A stretch of 64,000 nt of DNA. Source: Thalassotalea piscium (GTDB lineage: Bacteria > Pseudomonadota > Gammaproteobacteria > Enterobacterales > Alteromonadaceae). The notes under the pieces were generated by a model. The model ran no database searches. It worked only from the letters and a program-made list of their open reading frames with translations, and was not told where the DNA came from. The stretch spans positions 2,108,001 to 2,172,000 of the forward strand of contig NZ_AP027362.1 in assembly GCF_030295935.1 (NCBI RefSeq), read 5' to 3'. Every line of letters starts with the position of its first letter. Position 1 is the stretch's first letter. Shown piece by piece: positions 48,843 to 58,654 of the stretch. The position numbers were made by a program, and so were the translations under genes.

Positions 48843-49772
48843 ATGGAAAAATATAAAAAAATACTAACTGTTATTGACCCTACCACTGAAGATCAAAAAG
48901 CACTTGAACGTTCAATTGAGTTAGCAACAAAAACCAACGCAACCATTACTGCCTTTTTAAGTATTTATGATTTTTCATACGAAATGACTACTATGCTCTC
49001 AAGTGATGAGCGTGAAGTAATGCGAAATTCAGTGATCAAAGACAAAGAAGTTTGGCTAAACGAAAAAATTGCATCTGTCGCTCAACACGATATAAAAATT
49101 GACAGCAAAGTCATTTGGCATAACCGCCCTTTCGAGCCCATTATTGACCAAGTGCTAAACGAAGGCTACGACATTGTCATTAAAGGTACCCATGAACACG
49201 ACAAACTTAAGTCAGTAATATTCACACCAACCGATTGGCATATACTCCGTAAATGTCCGTGTCCAGTATTACTAGTTAAATCACATTCATGGCCAAAAAA
49301 TGGCAATATCTTAGCTGCAGTTAATGTAGGTAGCGACGAAGATGAACATATATCGCTTAACAACAAAATTGCAGAAGAAGCATTAAACTTAGGTAATTTA
49401 ATTCAAGCAAATGTTCACCTAGTAAACTCATACCCCGGTACACCCGTTAATATCGCTATTGAAATACCTGAATTCAACGCTAACGAATACAACGAATCTA
49501 TGCTCAATCATCATAAAGCAGCAATGACTACACTAGCAAAAAAATTCAATATCGCTCTTGAAAACACACACATAGGTGAAGGTTTACCTGAAGACATAAT
49601 TCAAGACAAAGCACTATCATTAGACGCAGAACTGGTAGTATTAGGTACCATTGGCAGAACAGGCCTTTCAGCTGCATTAATTGGTAATACTGCCGAACAT
49701 GTAATCGACGGGCTAAACTGCGATGTATTAGCGCTTAAACCTGAAGGCTACCAATCACCATTACAAAACTAA
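48843..49772 (+). CDS. uspE: Tandem-domain universal stress protein UspE
   Basis: 309 residues from ATG 48843 (MEKYKKILTVIDPTTEDQ), six bases after GAGG; an ATG at 48831 adds four residues. Two Usp domains are in tandem: the first with VIKGTHEHDKLKSVIF, the second ending in ELVVLGTIGRTGLSAALIGN, which has the GxxG-type nucleotide loop. UspE is induced on stress and in E. coli influences motility and aggregation. Position after fnr is conserved across gammaproteobacteria and suggests co-regulation. Confidence 0.95.
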   Translation: MEKYKKILTVIDPTTEDQKALERSIELATKTNATITAFLSIYDFSYEMTTMLSSDEREVMRNSVIKDKEVWLNEKIASVAQHDIKIDSKVIWHNRPFEPIIDQVLNEGYDIVIKGTHEHDKLKSVIFTPTDWHILRKCPCPVLLVKSHSWPKNGNILAAVNVGSDEDEHISLNNKIAEEALNLGNLIQANVHLVNSYPGTPVNIAIEIPEFNANEYNESMLNHHKAAMTTLAKKFNIALENTHIGEGLPEDIIQDKALSLDAELVVLGTIGRTGLSAALIGNTAEHVIDGLNCDVLALKPEGYQSPLQN

Positions 49773-49806
49773 TGTATAAGTTGAACTCTGCAAAGTAATA
49801 TTGTCT

Positions 49807-50399
49807 TTTGTAGGCTGTGCTTTACCGCCAAGGACGGCGGTAGTAGGGTAATGCAGGAGCTATTACCGATAAGCACATCAGTTATCCTTATTCGTAAAAG
49901 GCAGCTATGTGACGGCATAAATGCGACCTACAATTAAGAAATTATGCTCATCAAGTGTTTCATTTCCACCTCAGTGGACGCTCATACTAACCATTAGCTC
50001 ATTTTCATAGCTTTAGTTTTAACAAATAATATTGCCATTTGTAGGTTGTGCTTTACCGCCAAGGACGGCGGTAGTAAGGTAATGCAAGGAGCTATAACTG
50101 ATAAGCACATCAATTACCCTTATTCGTAAAAGGCAGCCATTTGACGGCATAAATGCCGACCTACAATTAAGAAATTATGCTCATCAAGTGTTTCATTTCC
50201 ACCTCAGTGGACGCTCATACTAACCATTAGCTCATTTTCATAGCTTTAGTTTTAACAAATAATATTGCCATTTGTAGGTTGTGCTTTACCGCCAAGGACG
50301 GCGGTAGTAAGGTAATGCAAGGAGCTATAACTGATAAGCACATCAATTACCCTTATTCGTAAAAGGCAGCCATTTGACGGCATAAATACCAACCTACAG
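49807..50399 (+). repeat. Three tandem copies of a 231-233-bp repeat between uspE and ttcA
   Basis: Units start at 49807, 50038 and 50271 (TTTGTAGGYTGTGCTTTACC). Each starts with a core of about 125 bases ending in a 25-base palindromic motif (49909-49932, 50141-50165, 50374-50398), with TGTAGG/CCTACA ends and an internal stem ACCGCC/GGCGGT. The first two are followed by a spacer of about 105 bases; the third lacks it. Units 2 and 3 are almost identical until the last motif. No supported open frame was seen. Confidence 0.9.
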
Positions 50400-50511
50400 T
50401 TCCATTCATTCTCTACTTTAGTTTTTATACTTAATCTTTTGGGTTAGTGCTAGTATCGGTATATAATACGGCTCAAAATTTTATCGACAGTATCAAACAC
50501 TGATTATTACT

Positions 50512-51423
50512 ATGATTGAAGACACAATCGCATTGACCAATGAGCAAGAAATTGCTTTAGACACAAAAAAATTAACTAAGAAACTTCGCTCTAAAGTCGG
50601 TAAAGCGATTGCCGATTATAATATGATAGAAGATGGCGATGTTATAATGGCAGCTATTAGTGGTGGTAAAGACTCATTTGCCATGCTTGATATTTTACTT
50701 GCCTTACAAAAGTCTGCCCCTGTTAACTTTAAAGTAATTGCAGTGAATTTAGATCAAAAACAGCCGGGGTTTCCTGAGCATATATTACCTACTTACTTTG
50801 AATCGCTTAATATTCCTTATTATATTGTTGATAAAGATACCTATTCTGTGGTCAAAGCCAAAGTACCAGAAGGGAGAACCACTTGTGGTTTGTGCTCGCG
50901 ATTACGTCGCGGTACTTTGTATTCGTTTGCTGAAGAAATTGGGGCTACCAAAATTGCTTTAGGTCATCACATGGATGATATTGTTGAAACGTTATTTTTA
51001 AATATATTTTTTGGTGCTAAATTAAAAGCGATGCCGCCCAAATTACGTTCTGATGATAAGAGAAATACAGTAATTAGACCGCTAAGTTATTGCCGAGAAT
51101 CTGATTTAATAAAATGGGCTGATTATAAGCAATACCCTATTATTCCGTGTAACTTATGTGGTTCGCAAGAAAACTTACAAAGACAGCATATAAAAGCAAT
51201 GTTAACTCAGTGGGATACGACTAGCCCAGGCAGAGTGGAGAATGTATTTAAATCAATTAAGAATGTTAGTCCTAGCCAATTAGCTGATACCGACTTATTC
51301 GATTTTAAAAACTTGCCCATTGATAGAACCGTTGAAAAAGATGAATATGAATTTTCTAAAGAGGTAGTTTCCTCAACCAATATTGATGAGTCTTTGATCA
51401 TTGATATTTCATACCAAGCGTAG
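50512..51423 (+). CDS. ttcA: tRNA 2-thiocytidine synthetase TtcA
   Basis: 303 residues. PP-loop [17 protein letters not shown] (about residue 50), then two cysteine pairs that hold a 4Fe-4S cluster: [12 protein letters not shown] (about 125) and [14 protein letters not shown] (about 215), and [19 protein letters not shown]. It thiolates C32 of certain tRNAs. Length and ends are standard. It shares orientation with fnr and uspE; the triple repeat at 49.8-50.4 kb separates it from uspE. Confidence 0.97.
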   Translation: MIEDTIALTNEQEIALDTKKLTKKLRSKVGKAIADYNMIEDGDVIMAAISGGKDSFAMLDILLALQKSAPVNFKVIAVNLDQKQPGFPEHILPTYFESLNIPYYIVDKDTYSVVKAKVPEGRTTCGLCSRLRRGTLYSFAEEIGATKIALGHHMDDIVETLFLNIFFGAKLKAMPPKLRSDDKRNTVIRPLSYCRESDLIKWADYKQYPIIPCNLCGSQENLQRQHIKAMLTQWDTTSPGRVENVFKSIKNVSPSQLADTDLFDFKNLPIDRTVEKDEYEFSKEVVSSTNIDESLIIDISYQA

Positions 51424-51441
51424 GCTTTTAATAATTGAATG

Positions 51442-51462
51442 CAGGCTGTTAATAACAGCCTG
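51442..51462. terminator. Hairpin between convergent ttcA and bax-like genes
   Basis: CAGGCTGTT and AACAGCCTG form a 9-bp stem with a 3-base loop, 19 bases from the ttcA stop and 10 from the other stop. No T-run follows, so it may need Rho or serve as an overlapping end signal. Confidence 0.5.
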
Positions 51463-51471
51463 AATCATTAA

Positions 51472-52299
51472 TTACTCAGTGTCTTTACTAACAAAATAAC
51501 GCTTGTTGTGGCGGATCATGTCTGATATTTCTTCAACATATTCGCTACCTCTTTCAGAATACGGCAATAAACCCGTTGCTAGTACTTCTGCGGTTAGGGG
51601 AAGTTCATTTTCTCTTAACTGATGCCTTATCGTACGAAAAACAGCATAAGCGCTATGGGTGTTGATATTATGCAAATAACGCTTCACTGCGTGCCTTACT
51701 GAACTATACGCTGCAACTTCGTGGTCGGCACCCTCGTTTCTACCATTGGGTACCATGCCACAGCCTTCACTAAAACACCAAACGCCAAAAAAGTTTAATC
51801 CGATACGAGCAAAACGTGATGTGCCCCACGCTGACTCATTAGCTGCTTGTACTAATACTAATGCGTTGGGTATTACATCGACTTTAATTAATAACGATTT
51901 TAATTGGTTACTGGTGTCCTTTGCTTTTACCTTATAGTCTTTACTTAACTGGCTAATAAATTCAATTTCGTTTTCAGTTAATGCCTCTGAATTGAGCTTT
52001 TTAGTTTCAATCGCTAATAATCGTTTTCTTAACGACATAATATAGTTATTTTCTTTTACTACTGCCGGCTTAATAAAATTAAAAAACTGTTTTTTCTTAG
52101 TTTTTACATTTTTTATTGCACCAAAGTCAGGCAAGTTAACATTATGCAAGGGTTGTTCTATTACTACTTCAGGCAATGTTGGCTCTAATTTGTCTATATC
52201 AGCATCTTGCTCATCTTGCTGTATAAATGGATAAATTAACGAATACGTAAAAACAATACCAACGACTACTACTAATACAATACGAGGATTAACTGCCAT
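51472..52299 (-). CDS. Bax-like glucosaminidase-domain protein
   Basis: 275 residues with an N-terminal membrane anchor (IVLVVVVGIVFTYSLIYPF), a linker and a C-terminal lysozyme-like glucosaminidase domain: LVLVQAANESAWGTSRFARIGLNFFGVWCF, where the glutamate of ANESAW is the likely catalytic residue, and GCGMVPNGRNEG, AYSSVRHAVKRYLHNINTHSAYAVF. It matches E. coli Bax. It probably trims cell-wall glycan in the periplasm. It follows the membrane-protein gene by 18 bases on the same strand. Confidence 0.9.
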   Translation of the reverse strand: MAVNPRIVLVVVVGIVFTYSLIYPFIQQDEQDADIDKLEPTLPEVVIEQPLHNVNLPDFGAIKNVKTKKKQFFNFIKPAVVKENNYIMSLRKRLLAIETKKLNSEALTENEIEFISQLSKDYKVKAKDTSNQLKSLLIKVDVIPNALVLVQAANESAWGTSRFARIGLNFFGVWCFSEGCGMVPNGRNEGADHEVAAYSSVRHAVKRYLHNINTHSAYAVFRTIRHQLRENELPLTAEVLATGLLPYSERGSEYVEEISDMIRHNKRYFVSKDTE

Positions 52300-52316
52300 A
52301 TAAATTACCTATTCCT

Positions 52317-53105
52317 TTATGCCGAAAATATATTATCTTGGCTGATAGTATCACTAGCCTTAATGGCAAGCTTCATTCCAAACATTTCACGATATAGAAT
52401 ACCTTTTACATTATAAAACATTGGCGCTAAATAGCTCATCGAAAGGAAAAAGAACATACCTCCAATAATTTGAAAAGACGTATTTGCTAATAAAATTAAC
52501 GGGATAAACGATATTACCAATCCAATAAATAAAATTGAGTAAACAGAAAATATAGATAGCCACTTAAAGCGGGTTACTTTAATTGAAACAGTAATAGCTT
52601 TAAATGGAGTAAAGCCTTTCTCAACCACAAGTGGTAGTACTAGCGACAATGCCACTAATAAATAAAGCCCTGGGAAAACAAGTAAACTAAACCCTAATGA
52701 AATTAACATCGATGATAATAATGCACAAACAGCAACTAAGCTGCCCTTTTTTAAAAATGCAAAGAGAGTTTTAGGCTGAGTTTTAATACCAACCGCATGA
52801 AATATTCCCATCATTTCAATGGCCACAAGAAAAGGCGATACTAGCAAAGTAATTAAAATATTAACCGCAAAATTGGCTTGTGGGTTTTCAACCGTTGCTT
52901 TCACGTCGCCAAAGTAATTAGCCACTAAAAAAAATAACATTCCTGATAAAAACAAGCAAAAGAGTACACCTAAGTTAATTGAAACTCGGGATTGTTTTGT
53001 TAATGCCCACGCCTCATTAATTATCGCTTTAACATTAATTGTATAATTACCTTTTAGCGACTCTTCTATGTCACCACCTACTTGTATTAGCGCGTCTTTT
53101 TCCAC
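52317..53105 (-). CDS. Multi-helix membrane protein, YciC/UPF0259-like
   Basis: 262 residues with about six helices; the second region PFLVAIEMMGIFHAVGIKT and LVFPGLYLLVALSLVLPLVVEKGFTPFKAI resemble the pattern of YciC/UPF0259 and related glycerophosphodiesterase membrane-domain proteins, where a conserved LxFPGLYLxVxLxLxxPLVVxE stretch is typical. A soluble N-terminal 30 residues precede the helices. The exact family is uncertain. Upstream is a MITE-like element (53154-53412). Confidence 0.65.
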   Translation of the reverse strand: MEKDALIQVGGDIEESLKGNYTINVKAIINEAWALTKQSRVSINLGVLFCLFLSGMLFFLVANYFGDVKATVENPQANFAVNILITLLVSPFLVAIEMMGIFHAVGIKTQPKTLFAFLKKGSLVAVCALLSSMLISLGFSLLVFPGLYLLVALSLVLPLVVEKGFTPFKAITVSIKVTRFKWLSIFSVYSILFIGLVISFIPLILLANTSFQIIGGMFFFLSMSYLAPMFYNVKGILYREMFGMKLAIKASDTISQDNIFSA

Positions 53106-53153
53106 GAGTTAAAGCAACCTCTTTGTTGTTCTTGATATAAACCGACCGGTTAT

Positions 53154-53412
53154 TATACCCAAACCACCTCAAGATGCGAGTTTCAGTTGGAATTAAAAGC
53201 GATTTAGGCAAGGCATTGATTGCAAGTAATAGTGGTTCTATTACTAAAATTAATAACGCCGTATAAAACGCTTTTAAACCAAACTTCTAGGCGTTTCACA
53301 GACACTTACTCTCATCGTTGTTACTTCGGGACTGCCTTTATTGTAAAGTAACGCATTGATAATAAGTACCTGTAAAGCGCTGAATTCTGCATCTTGAGGT
53401 GGCTTGGGTATA
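53154..53412. mobile_element. MITE-like element, family C (259 bp)
   Basis: 24-base terminal inverted repeats (53154-53177 and 53389-53412, beginning TATACCCAAACCACCTCA) match at 23 of 24 positions. Inside is non-coding AT-rich DNA. It lies between the membrane-protein gene and the DUF1415 gene, leaving room for the former's promoter only in the 48 bases outside or inside the element. Confidence 0.8.
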
Positions 53413-53521
53413 TACTTAATAAAATGTGATTATGTCAGCAATTGTCATATTCATGCTAATAACAATGAACTTACATTAAAACAGGGCTTAACGGTATTTA
53501 ATGTATACACAACAACTTTTG

Positions 53522-54094
53522 TTAACGTTTGTTAAGGATATTTTCAAAAAACTGATGTCCTTTTTGGCGCGCTAAACGTATATTATTTTCAGGGATTTTT
53601 TCTGGTTGTTTATACACTGCCAATACCTTTTCCATACTTTTTTCTCTAATTAAATGAATTGTGGGGTAAGGCGAACGATTAGTATAGTTAGCCGCGTCAT
53701 CGTAGTCTTCACCTTCAAAACAGTACATTGGGTGAAAACTTGCTACTTGAAAAACGCCTTCATATCCTTCACTGACAATTAAGTCGTTGCAATAATCTAC
53801 TAGTTCAAGATAGCGTTGAAAGTCAGCAAAGCCAGTTGGAAATATAAGTAAGCTAGTTTCTATTTCCGGGTGGTTATATAAAAACAGGCATTGTTCATTA
53901 AACTCTTGGACCAATTTTTTTAATTTTGGCTGATGAGCAACATAGTAATAAATACTGTTGTTCACTAATTCTTTTTTCGCAAAAGGACAAAAATTTAAGC
54001 CAACGATTATTTGGCTTATCCATTCTTTCGTTTGATAAGCAATTTGATACGCGTCTTGGCCCACTGCTGTATTAGTTAATAAATTATTATTCAT
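53522..54094 (-). CDS. DUF1415 family protein
   Basis: 190 residues from ATG 54094 (MNNNLLTNTAVGQDAY); a longer frame to 54184 only covers the ABC gene. Family features: EWISQIIVGLNFCPFAKKE, TSLLIFPTGFADFQRYLELVD, VFQVASFHPMYCFEG, and NRSPYPTIHLIREKSME. Function unknown; it overlaps the 3' end of the ABC transporter gene by eight bases, which points to one operon. Confidence 0.92.
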   Translation of the reverse strand: MNNNLLTNTAVGQDAYQIAYQTKEWISQIIVGLNFCPFAKKELVNNSIYYYVAHQPKLKKLVQEFNEQCLFLYNHPEIETSLLIFPTGFADFQRYLELVDYCNDLIVSEGYEGVFQVASFHPMYCFEGEDYDDAANYTNRSPYPTIHLIREKSMEKVLAVYKQPEKIPENNIRLARQKGHQFFENILNKR

Positions 54095-55880
54095 GAGTAT
54101 TGTTATTTGATTGTTGTAATTGCCACATGGTGAAATAGCGCCCTTTTTTGGCGAGTAATATTTCATGACTGCCCTGCTCAACAACTTCCCCCTGATGAAG
54201 CACTACAATATTGTCGGCATCGATGATAGTTGAAAGTCTATGTGCAATAACTAAGCTAGAGTGTCCTTTGGCAACTTCTTTAATTGCGTGTAAAATAGCT
54301 TGCTCGGAGCGACTGTCTAGTGATGATGTAGCTTCGTCAAACACTAAAATTTCAGGGGATTTTAAAATAGTGCGAGCAATGGCCACACGTTGTTTTTCTC
54401 CGCCTGAAAGCTTTAAGCCTCGCTCTCCTACCATGGTATGTGCTTTATCTGGTAATGCGTTAATAAATGCTTCTAAATGCGCTAGCTTTATCGCGTGTTT
54501 AACGCTTTCATCGCTGGCATTTGGATTACCATATTTTACATTTTCAAATATTGTATCGTTAAACAACACAGTATCTTGAGGAACAATTCCTATATGTTGT
54601 CGCACACTGCTTTGGGTCGCCAACCGAATATTTTGACCATCAATAGAAATGTCGCCTTGGTCGCAGTCATAAAAACGAAATAATAATTTTACTAAGGTAG
54701 ATTTTCCAGAGCCACTTTCACCAACTACTGCAACTTTTTGTCCTTTATTTACGCTAAATGACACATTTTTTAAAATATTTCGTTTATCACTATAACCAAA
54801 AGATACTTGATTAAACGTTACCACAGCATCGCTAATGTTAAGATCAGTAGCATCGGCATGATCAACTACTTTAGGCGTTCGCGCCATTAATGAAAACATG
54901 TGTTCAATATTGGCTAACGAGCCTTTAATTTCTCGGTAAACAAAGCCTAAAAAGTTTAATGGAATAAACAGTTGCATCATAAAGGCGTTAATCAGTACAA
55001 AGTCACCTATGGTCATTTCTTGATGCGTTACTTGATACGCAGCCAAGGCAAGCATAGCGGTCATTGCTAATGAAACAATTAATGCTTGGCCGCCATTGAG
55101 CGCAAAGAGTGATAAACGGTTTTGGATTTTTGCTTTTTCCCAATCAGCTAATTGCTGATCGTATGCTTGGGCTTCATATTCTTCATTTGAAAAATACTTA
55201 ACTGTTTCATAGTTTAATAAACTGTCAATAGCACGGGTATTACTTGATGAGTCTGCTTTATTTGCTGCTCTTATAAACCCAGTACGCCATTCGGTGGCAT
55301 AAATAGAAAAGAAGATATAAGCGGTAATTGATACTCCTGTAATAATGGCAAACCAAATACCATAGTTATACCAAAGTATGCCAATTACCATAATAATTTC
55401 TAATAGTGTTGGAACAATATTAAACACCATAAAGCGCATTAAAAAACTTATACCAGAGGTACCACGATCAATATCGCGTGATAATCCACCTGTTTGGCGA
55501 TCAAGATGAAAGTCTAAATCTAGCTGATGTAAGTGCCTAAATACTTTTAGTCCGATGCGTCTAATAGCCCGTTCAGTTACGCGCCCAAATAGCGTATCAC
55601 GAATTTCAGCAAGCATTACAATAGATAAACGCACAAAACCATAAGTAACAACTAAGGCAAACGGCACTATCAGTATATTTTGATCGAGTTGATTATCTAA
55701 GGTGTCAACAATATCTTTAATAACAAATGGTAAATATACGCTAGCAACTTTAGTTAATACTAAACAGGAAAGCGCCAAAAATATCCGCGCTTTAAACTCT
55801 AACAGGTAAGGGATTAATGTTGATAGCATACGCCAGTTAATGGTATCAACTTCTCGTTCAGGATAAGAATTACGGCGCAA
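54087..55880 (-). CDS. ATM1-type ABC exporter, fused permease and ATPase (TTG start)
   Basis: 597 residues, six helices then an ATPase. Walker A GESGSGKST (about residue 390), signature LSGGEKQR (about 490) and Walker B ILVFDEATSSLD. The N terminus (NSYPEREVDTINWRMLSTLIPYLLEFK) matches the ABCB7/ATM1/HMT1 group that exports glutathione-related or metal-linked compounds. The TTG at 55880 gives the family N terminus; the next ATG would remove 17 residues. No SD of note. DUF1415 follows with overlap. Confidence 0.88.
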   Translation of the reverse strand: MRRNSYPEREVDTINWRMLSTLIPYLLEFKARIFLALSCLVLTKVASVYLPFVIKDIVDTLDNQLDQNILIVPFALVVTYGFVRLSIVMLAEIRDTLFGRVTERAIRRIGLKVFRHLHQLDLDFHLDRQTGGLSRDIDRGTSGISFLMRFMVFNIVPTLLEIIMVIGILWYNYGIWFAIITGVSITAYIFFSIYATEWRTGFIRAANKADSSSNTRAIDSLLNYETVKYFSNEEYEAQAYDQQLADWEKAKIQNRLSLFALNGGQALIVSLAMTAMLALAAYQVTHQEMTIGDFVLINAFMMQLFIPLNFLGFVYREIKGSLANIEHMFSLMARTPKVVDHADATDLNISDAVVTFNQVSFGYSDKRNILKNVSFSVNKGQKVAVVGESGSGKSTLVKLLFRFYDCDQGDISIDGQNIRLATQSSVRQHIGIVPQDTVLFNDTIFENVKYGNPNASDESVKHAIKLAHLEAFINALPDKAHTMVGERGLKLSGGEKQRVAIARTILKSPEILVFDEATSSLDSRSEQAILHAIKEVAKGHSSLVIAHRLSTIIDADNIVVLHQGEVVEQGSHEILLAKKGRYFTMWQLQQSNNNTHE

Positions 55881-55963
55881 AGCAGTCTCTAAATTTAAGG
55901 AAAAGTAACGGTAATATTAACACTTTCTATCAACAACATAACTAGCGGTTAAGTATTTATTAT

Positions 55964-56277
55964 TGGGTGTGTTGAACTTCTCTGTACATTTTTTCAGCGA
56001 TTTATTTGATATTTATACAAGGCGACGTCTGTTTCGTGTGGTTATTCCCCATAAATAAGTGAAAGCGCCGTAGAAAACCTAAAGGGACGCTTTCCTTCGG
56101 ATACGTTTAAACATGATTTACTTTTTGTTGCCTGCATAGAAGTAGGTACTTAGCGTGAGCAGGACACGGTAGCTGTGTAGCTCATTTATGTAGAATAACT
56201 ACACGTTAATCACTACGCCTCAATTAAACCATGTTTAATTCGTACAAAATTTGTACCCGAAAGACCAACACGTCCTA
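55964..56277. mobile_element. MITE-like element, family A, copy 2 (314 bp, inverted)
   Basis: A full second copy in inverted orientation to the one at 9240-9553, with slightly diverged ends (TTGGGTGTGTTGAACTT at left, AAGACCAACACGTCCTA at right). Matching segments include the GTACAAATTTTGTAC dyad and the CATGTTTAAACGTATCC block in reverse. It carries a 27-base module (56127-56153) also found in a family-B element. Confidence 0.8.
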
Positions 56278-56377
56278 ATTACAGCTGAATAAAGTTAATA
56301 GCCAACTCATGTTAAACAAGTTATTAGATTAGTTAACTTTTTTTATATTCTTATACTATAGTTATTTAATTAGTTTA

Positions 56378-57787
56378 ATGTTAATTAATAGTTTTACTAT
56401 GAATGAGATTGATGGTTTAAATTTTAAAAAACTACTTGAGCAAGCTCATATTGGTATTGTAATTCATCGGTGGGATACCTCTATAGTGTATGCAAACCCT
56501 GCTGCACTCAATTTATTACAGTTATCTTATGAAGAAATCCTTGAAAAAAGGTCAACTGACTCTAGTTGGTGCTTTATCGACGAAACAGGTCAAAAGCTGT
56601 TAGTAGAAGATTACCCTGTCAATAAAGTTAAAAAATCGAAAGAACGACTTTCTAACGAAATATTAGGCGTAATAAATCGTTTTCAAGATGAGGTTAGCTG
56701 GTTTTTAGTTAATGCGTACTATGAAGGTGAGCCTAGCGAAACTAATAGCTTCATTGTAATAACGTTTAATGATATTTCTGACTCAAAAAAACTTTTTTCG
56801 TTCGAAGATATAGTAGAAAGCGCACAAGATATTGTTATCGTTACTGAAGCCGAGAGTATTGAGGCGCCTTTAGGCCCGAAAATTATTTATGTTAATCGCG
56901 CTTTTGAAAACCTTACCGGTTATAAAAAAGAAGACGTCATTGGGGAAACGCCTCGAATCCTTCAAGGTACTTTAACCGACAAAGACTCAACCTTAAGAAT
57001 TAGAACAGCTCTTGATAATAACCAAGCAATAAACGAAACGCTACTTAATTACGATATATGTGGTCGCCCTTACTGGATTGAAATGAATATTATTCCGTTA
57101 AAAAACAAATACGGTAAAGTCACTCATTTCGCTGCAATTGAACGAGATATCTCTGAACGAAAATTTCACCTAGAACAACTGGAAAAACGCAATAAAGACT
57201 TGAGAGAACTCAAGCGTGATCTTGTTAAAATTGTAGAAGATAGAACTCATGAATTACAAAAAGCTAAAGCAAAATTAGAAAAACTTGCTTATATCGACCC
57301 TTTAACCAATGTACCTAATAGACGATATTTTACAAACCAAATAGACACACTTATAAAGTCCTGTAACAGAAGAGGACTTATGCTTGCTTTTGGTATTTTT
57401 GATATTGATAACTTTAAAAAGATCAATGATACCTATGGCCATAGCTTGGGAGATTCTGTTCTTATTGCTTTAGGCGACTATCTCAATAGTTTTTTTAGAG
57501 CCGATGATATTTTTAGTCGGTATGGTGGCGAAGAGTTTGCGTTCGCGATTGTTGTTGAACAGCCAATAGACTTAGAGAATTTAACACAACGCTTAATCCG
57601 AGGGGTTCAGTCACTTTTGATTAAAGCCGATACGGTTAACTTTTCGATTACCGTAAGCTTAGGTTGTAAATTATGTGACACCAGTCAACAGGTAAATTTT
57701 GAGAAAGAGATGAAACATGCAGATAAGGCATTATATCAAGCAAAAGCGTCAGGGAAGAACAAAGCTATTATTGTGTACCCAAACTAG
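56378..57787 (+). CDS. PAS-PAS diguanylate cyclase
   Basis: 469 residues without membrane segments. PAS 1 (about 20-140, HIGIVIHRWDTSIVYANPAA), PAS 2 with PAC (about 145-265, IIYVNRAFENLTGYKKEDVI and HFAAIERDISERKFH), a coiled linker, then GGDEF with SRYGGEEFAFAIV. It makes cyclic di-GMP; the EAL domain is absent, and the RxxD inhibitory site is not evident. A start at ATG 56399 would remove seven residues. It stands alone. Confidence 0.93.
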   Translation: MLINSFTMNEIDGLNFKKLLEQAHIGIVIHRWDTSIVYANPAALNLLQLSYEEILEKRSTDSSWCFIDETGQKLLVEDYPVNKVKKSKERLSNEILGVINRFQDEVSWFLVNAYYEGEPSETNSFIVITFNDISDSKKLFSFEDIVESAQDIVIVTEAESIEAPLGPKIIYVNRAFENLTGYKKEDVIGETPRILQGTLTDKDSTLRIRTALDNNQAINETLLNYDICGRPYWIEMNIIPLKNKYGKVTHFAAIERDISERKFHLEQLEKRNKDLRELKRDLVKIVEDRTHELQKAKAKLEKLAYIDPLTNVPNRRYFTNQIDTLIKSCNRRGLMLAFGIFDIDNFKKINDTYGHSLGDSVLIALGDYLNSFFRADDIFSRYGGEEFAFAIVVEQPIDLENLTQRLIRGVQSLLIKADTVNFSITVSLGCKLCDTSQQVNFEKEMKHADKALYQAKASGKNKAIIVYPN

Positions 57788-57832
57788 GGACTTATTACGT
57801 TACTCCCGAGGGAGCCTGAAGTCCATACATCT

Positions 57833-57934
57833 GTTGATCTTTAACGTTTTTTTTGTAACCGTTTGCTTGGTATTTATACAAGGCTGAGCTTATGTTATGG
57901 AGTTTTTCCCCATAAATAAGTGAAAACGCCATGG
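57833..57934. mobile_element. Truncated family-A MITE remnant
   Basis: GTTGATCTTTAACG, then GTATTTATACAAGGC and CCCCATAAATAAGTGAAA match the left part of the family-A element at 55964 in the same order with several changes; the rest is lost. It lies between the diguanylate cyclase and DUF2937 genes. Confidence 0.7.
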
Positions 57935-58017
57935 TAATGTTAGTATAGTTGGTCAGTGCGGTATAGCAGATCACCTACTACAATAGTGATTAAAAATACT
58001 TATGTTAATATAGTTAA

Positions 58018-58560
58018 ATGTTTAAATTTTTCTTTCAATTAATTGATAAAGCTTTATTTACGGTAATGTTTCTTGTTGGGGTTCAATTACCTGCGTTTAT
58101 TAATGCCTATAGACAACGCTTATCTGGTCATTTAAATGAAGCGCAAGAGCAATTAACACAGTACCAAGCAATTGCTGATATGCAATATCAAGGTAGTATA
58201 GACAAACTTATCGTTGCCTTTAAAAGTAACAGTGACAATGCTATACAGCAAATGTCTAATGTTATAGCCAATAGCGTGGAAAGCGTTAACACCTATCAAC
58301 AGCAGCTTTTTAACTTGGAAAATGCAAATTACTTACAAAGAGTTTTTTACTTTATTACTCAAATGGACGTTGAAAAAGCGTTAGAAACTTTAGATCGCTT
58401 TGTTCCGGCTATTCCTTTAGAGCTAAACGCTATAATTACAGGCGTAATTTTAAGTTTACTGCTCTCAGGTTTACTAAACTTAATTTTCATCGGCGGTAAA
58501 AAATTAACCGTGAAAAAGAAAGCCACTCAAATTCAGTCCACAAAAAAAGCACAAGAGTAA
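58018..58560 (+). CDS. DUF2937 family membrane protein
   Basis: 180 residues. One helix at the N terminus (ALFTVMFLVGVQLPAFINAY), a soluble helical middle with RQRLSGHLNEAQEQLTQYQ, and a C-terminal helix (ELNAIITGVILSLLLSGLLNLIF) with a lysine-rich tail. The RLxGHLxEAxxQL pattern fits the DUF2937 family. Function unknown. Its ATG is at 58018 after a weak AT-rich leader. Confidence 0.8.
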   Translation: MFKFFFQLIDKALFTVMFLVGVQLPAFINAYRQRLSGHLNEAQEQLTQYQAIADMQYQGSIDKLIVAFKSNSDNAIQQMSNVIANSVESVNTYQQQLFNLENANYLQRVFYFITQMDVEKALETLDRFVPAIPLELNAIITGVILSLLLSGLLNLIFIGGKKLTVKKKATQIQSTKKAQE

Positions 58561-58654
58561 CTCTTATGCTTTTAATATAGCGACATAAAACTAAATTCAG
58601 CTTATATAATACGTTTATACCTAGCTGTATTGTGTTTCAACTAGGTAGCTTGTA

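Noticed and set aside
49807-50399. CRISPR array
   Set aside because: Units of 231-233 bases with conserved spacers and only three copies do not fit repeat-spacer structure, and no cas genes are near.
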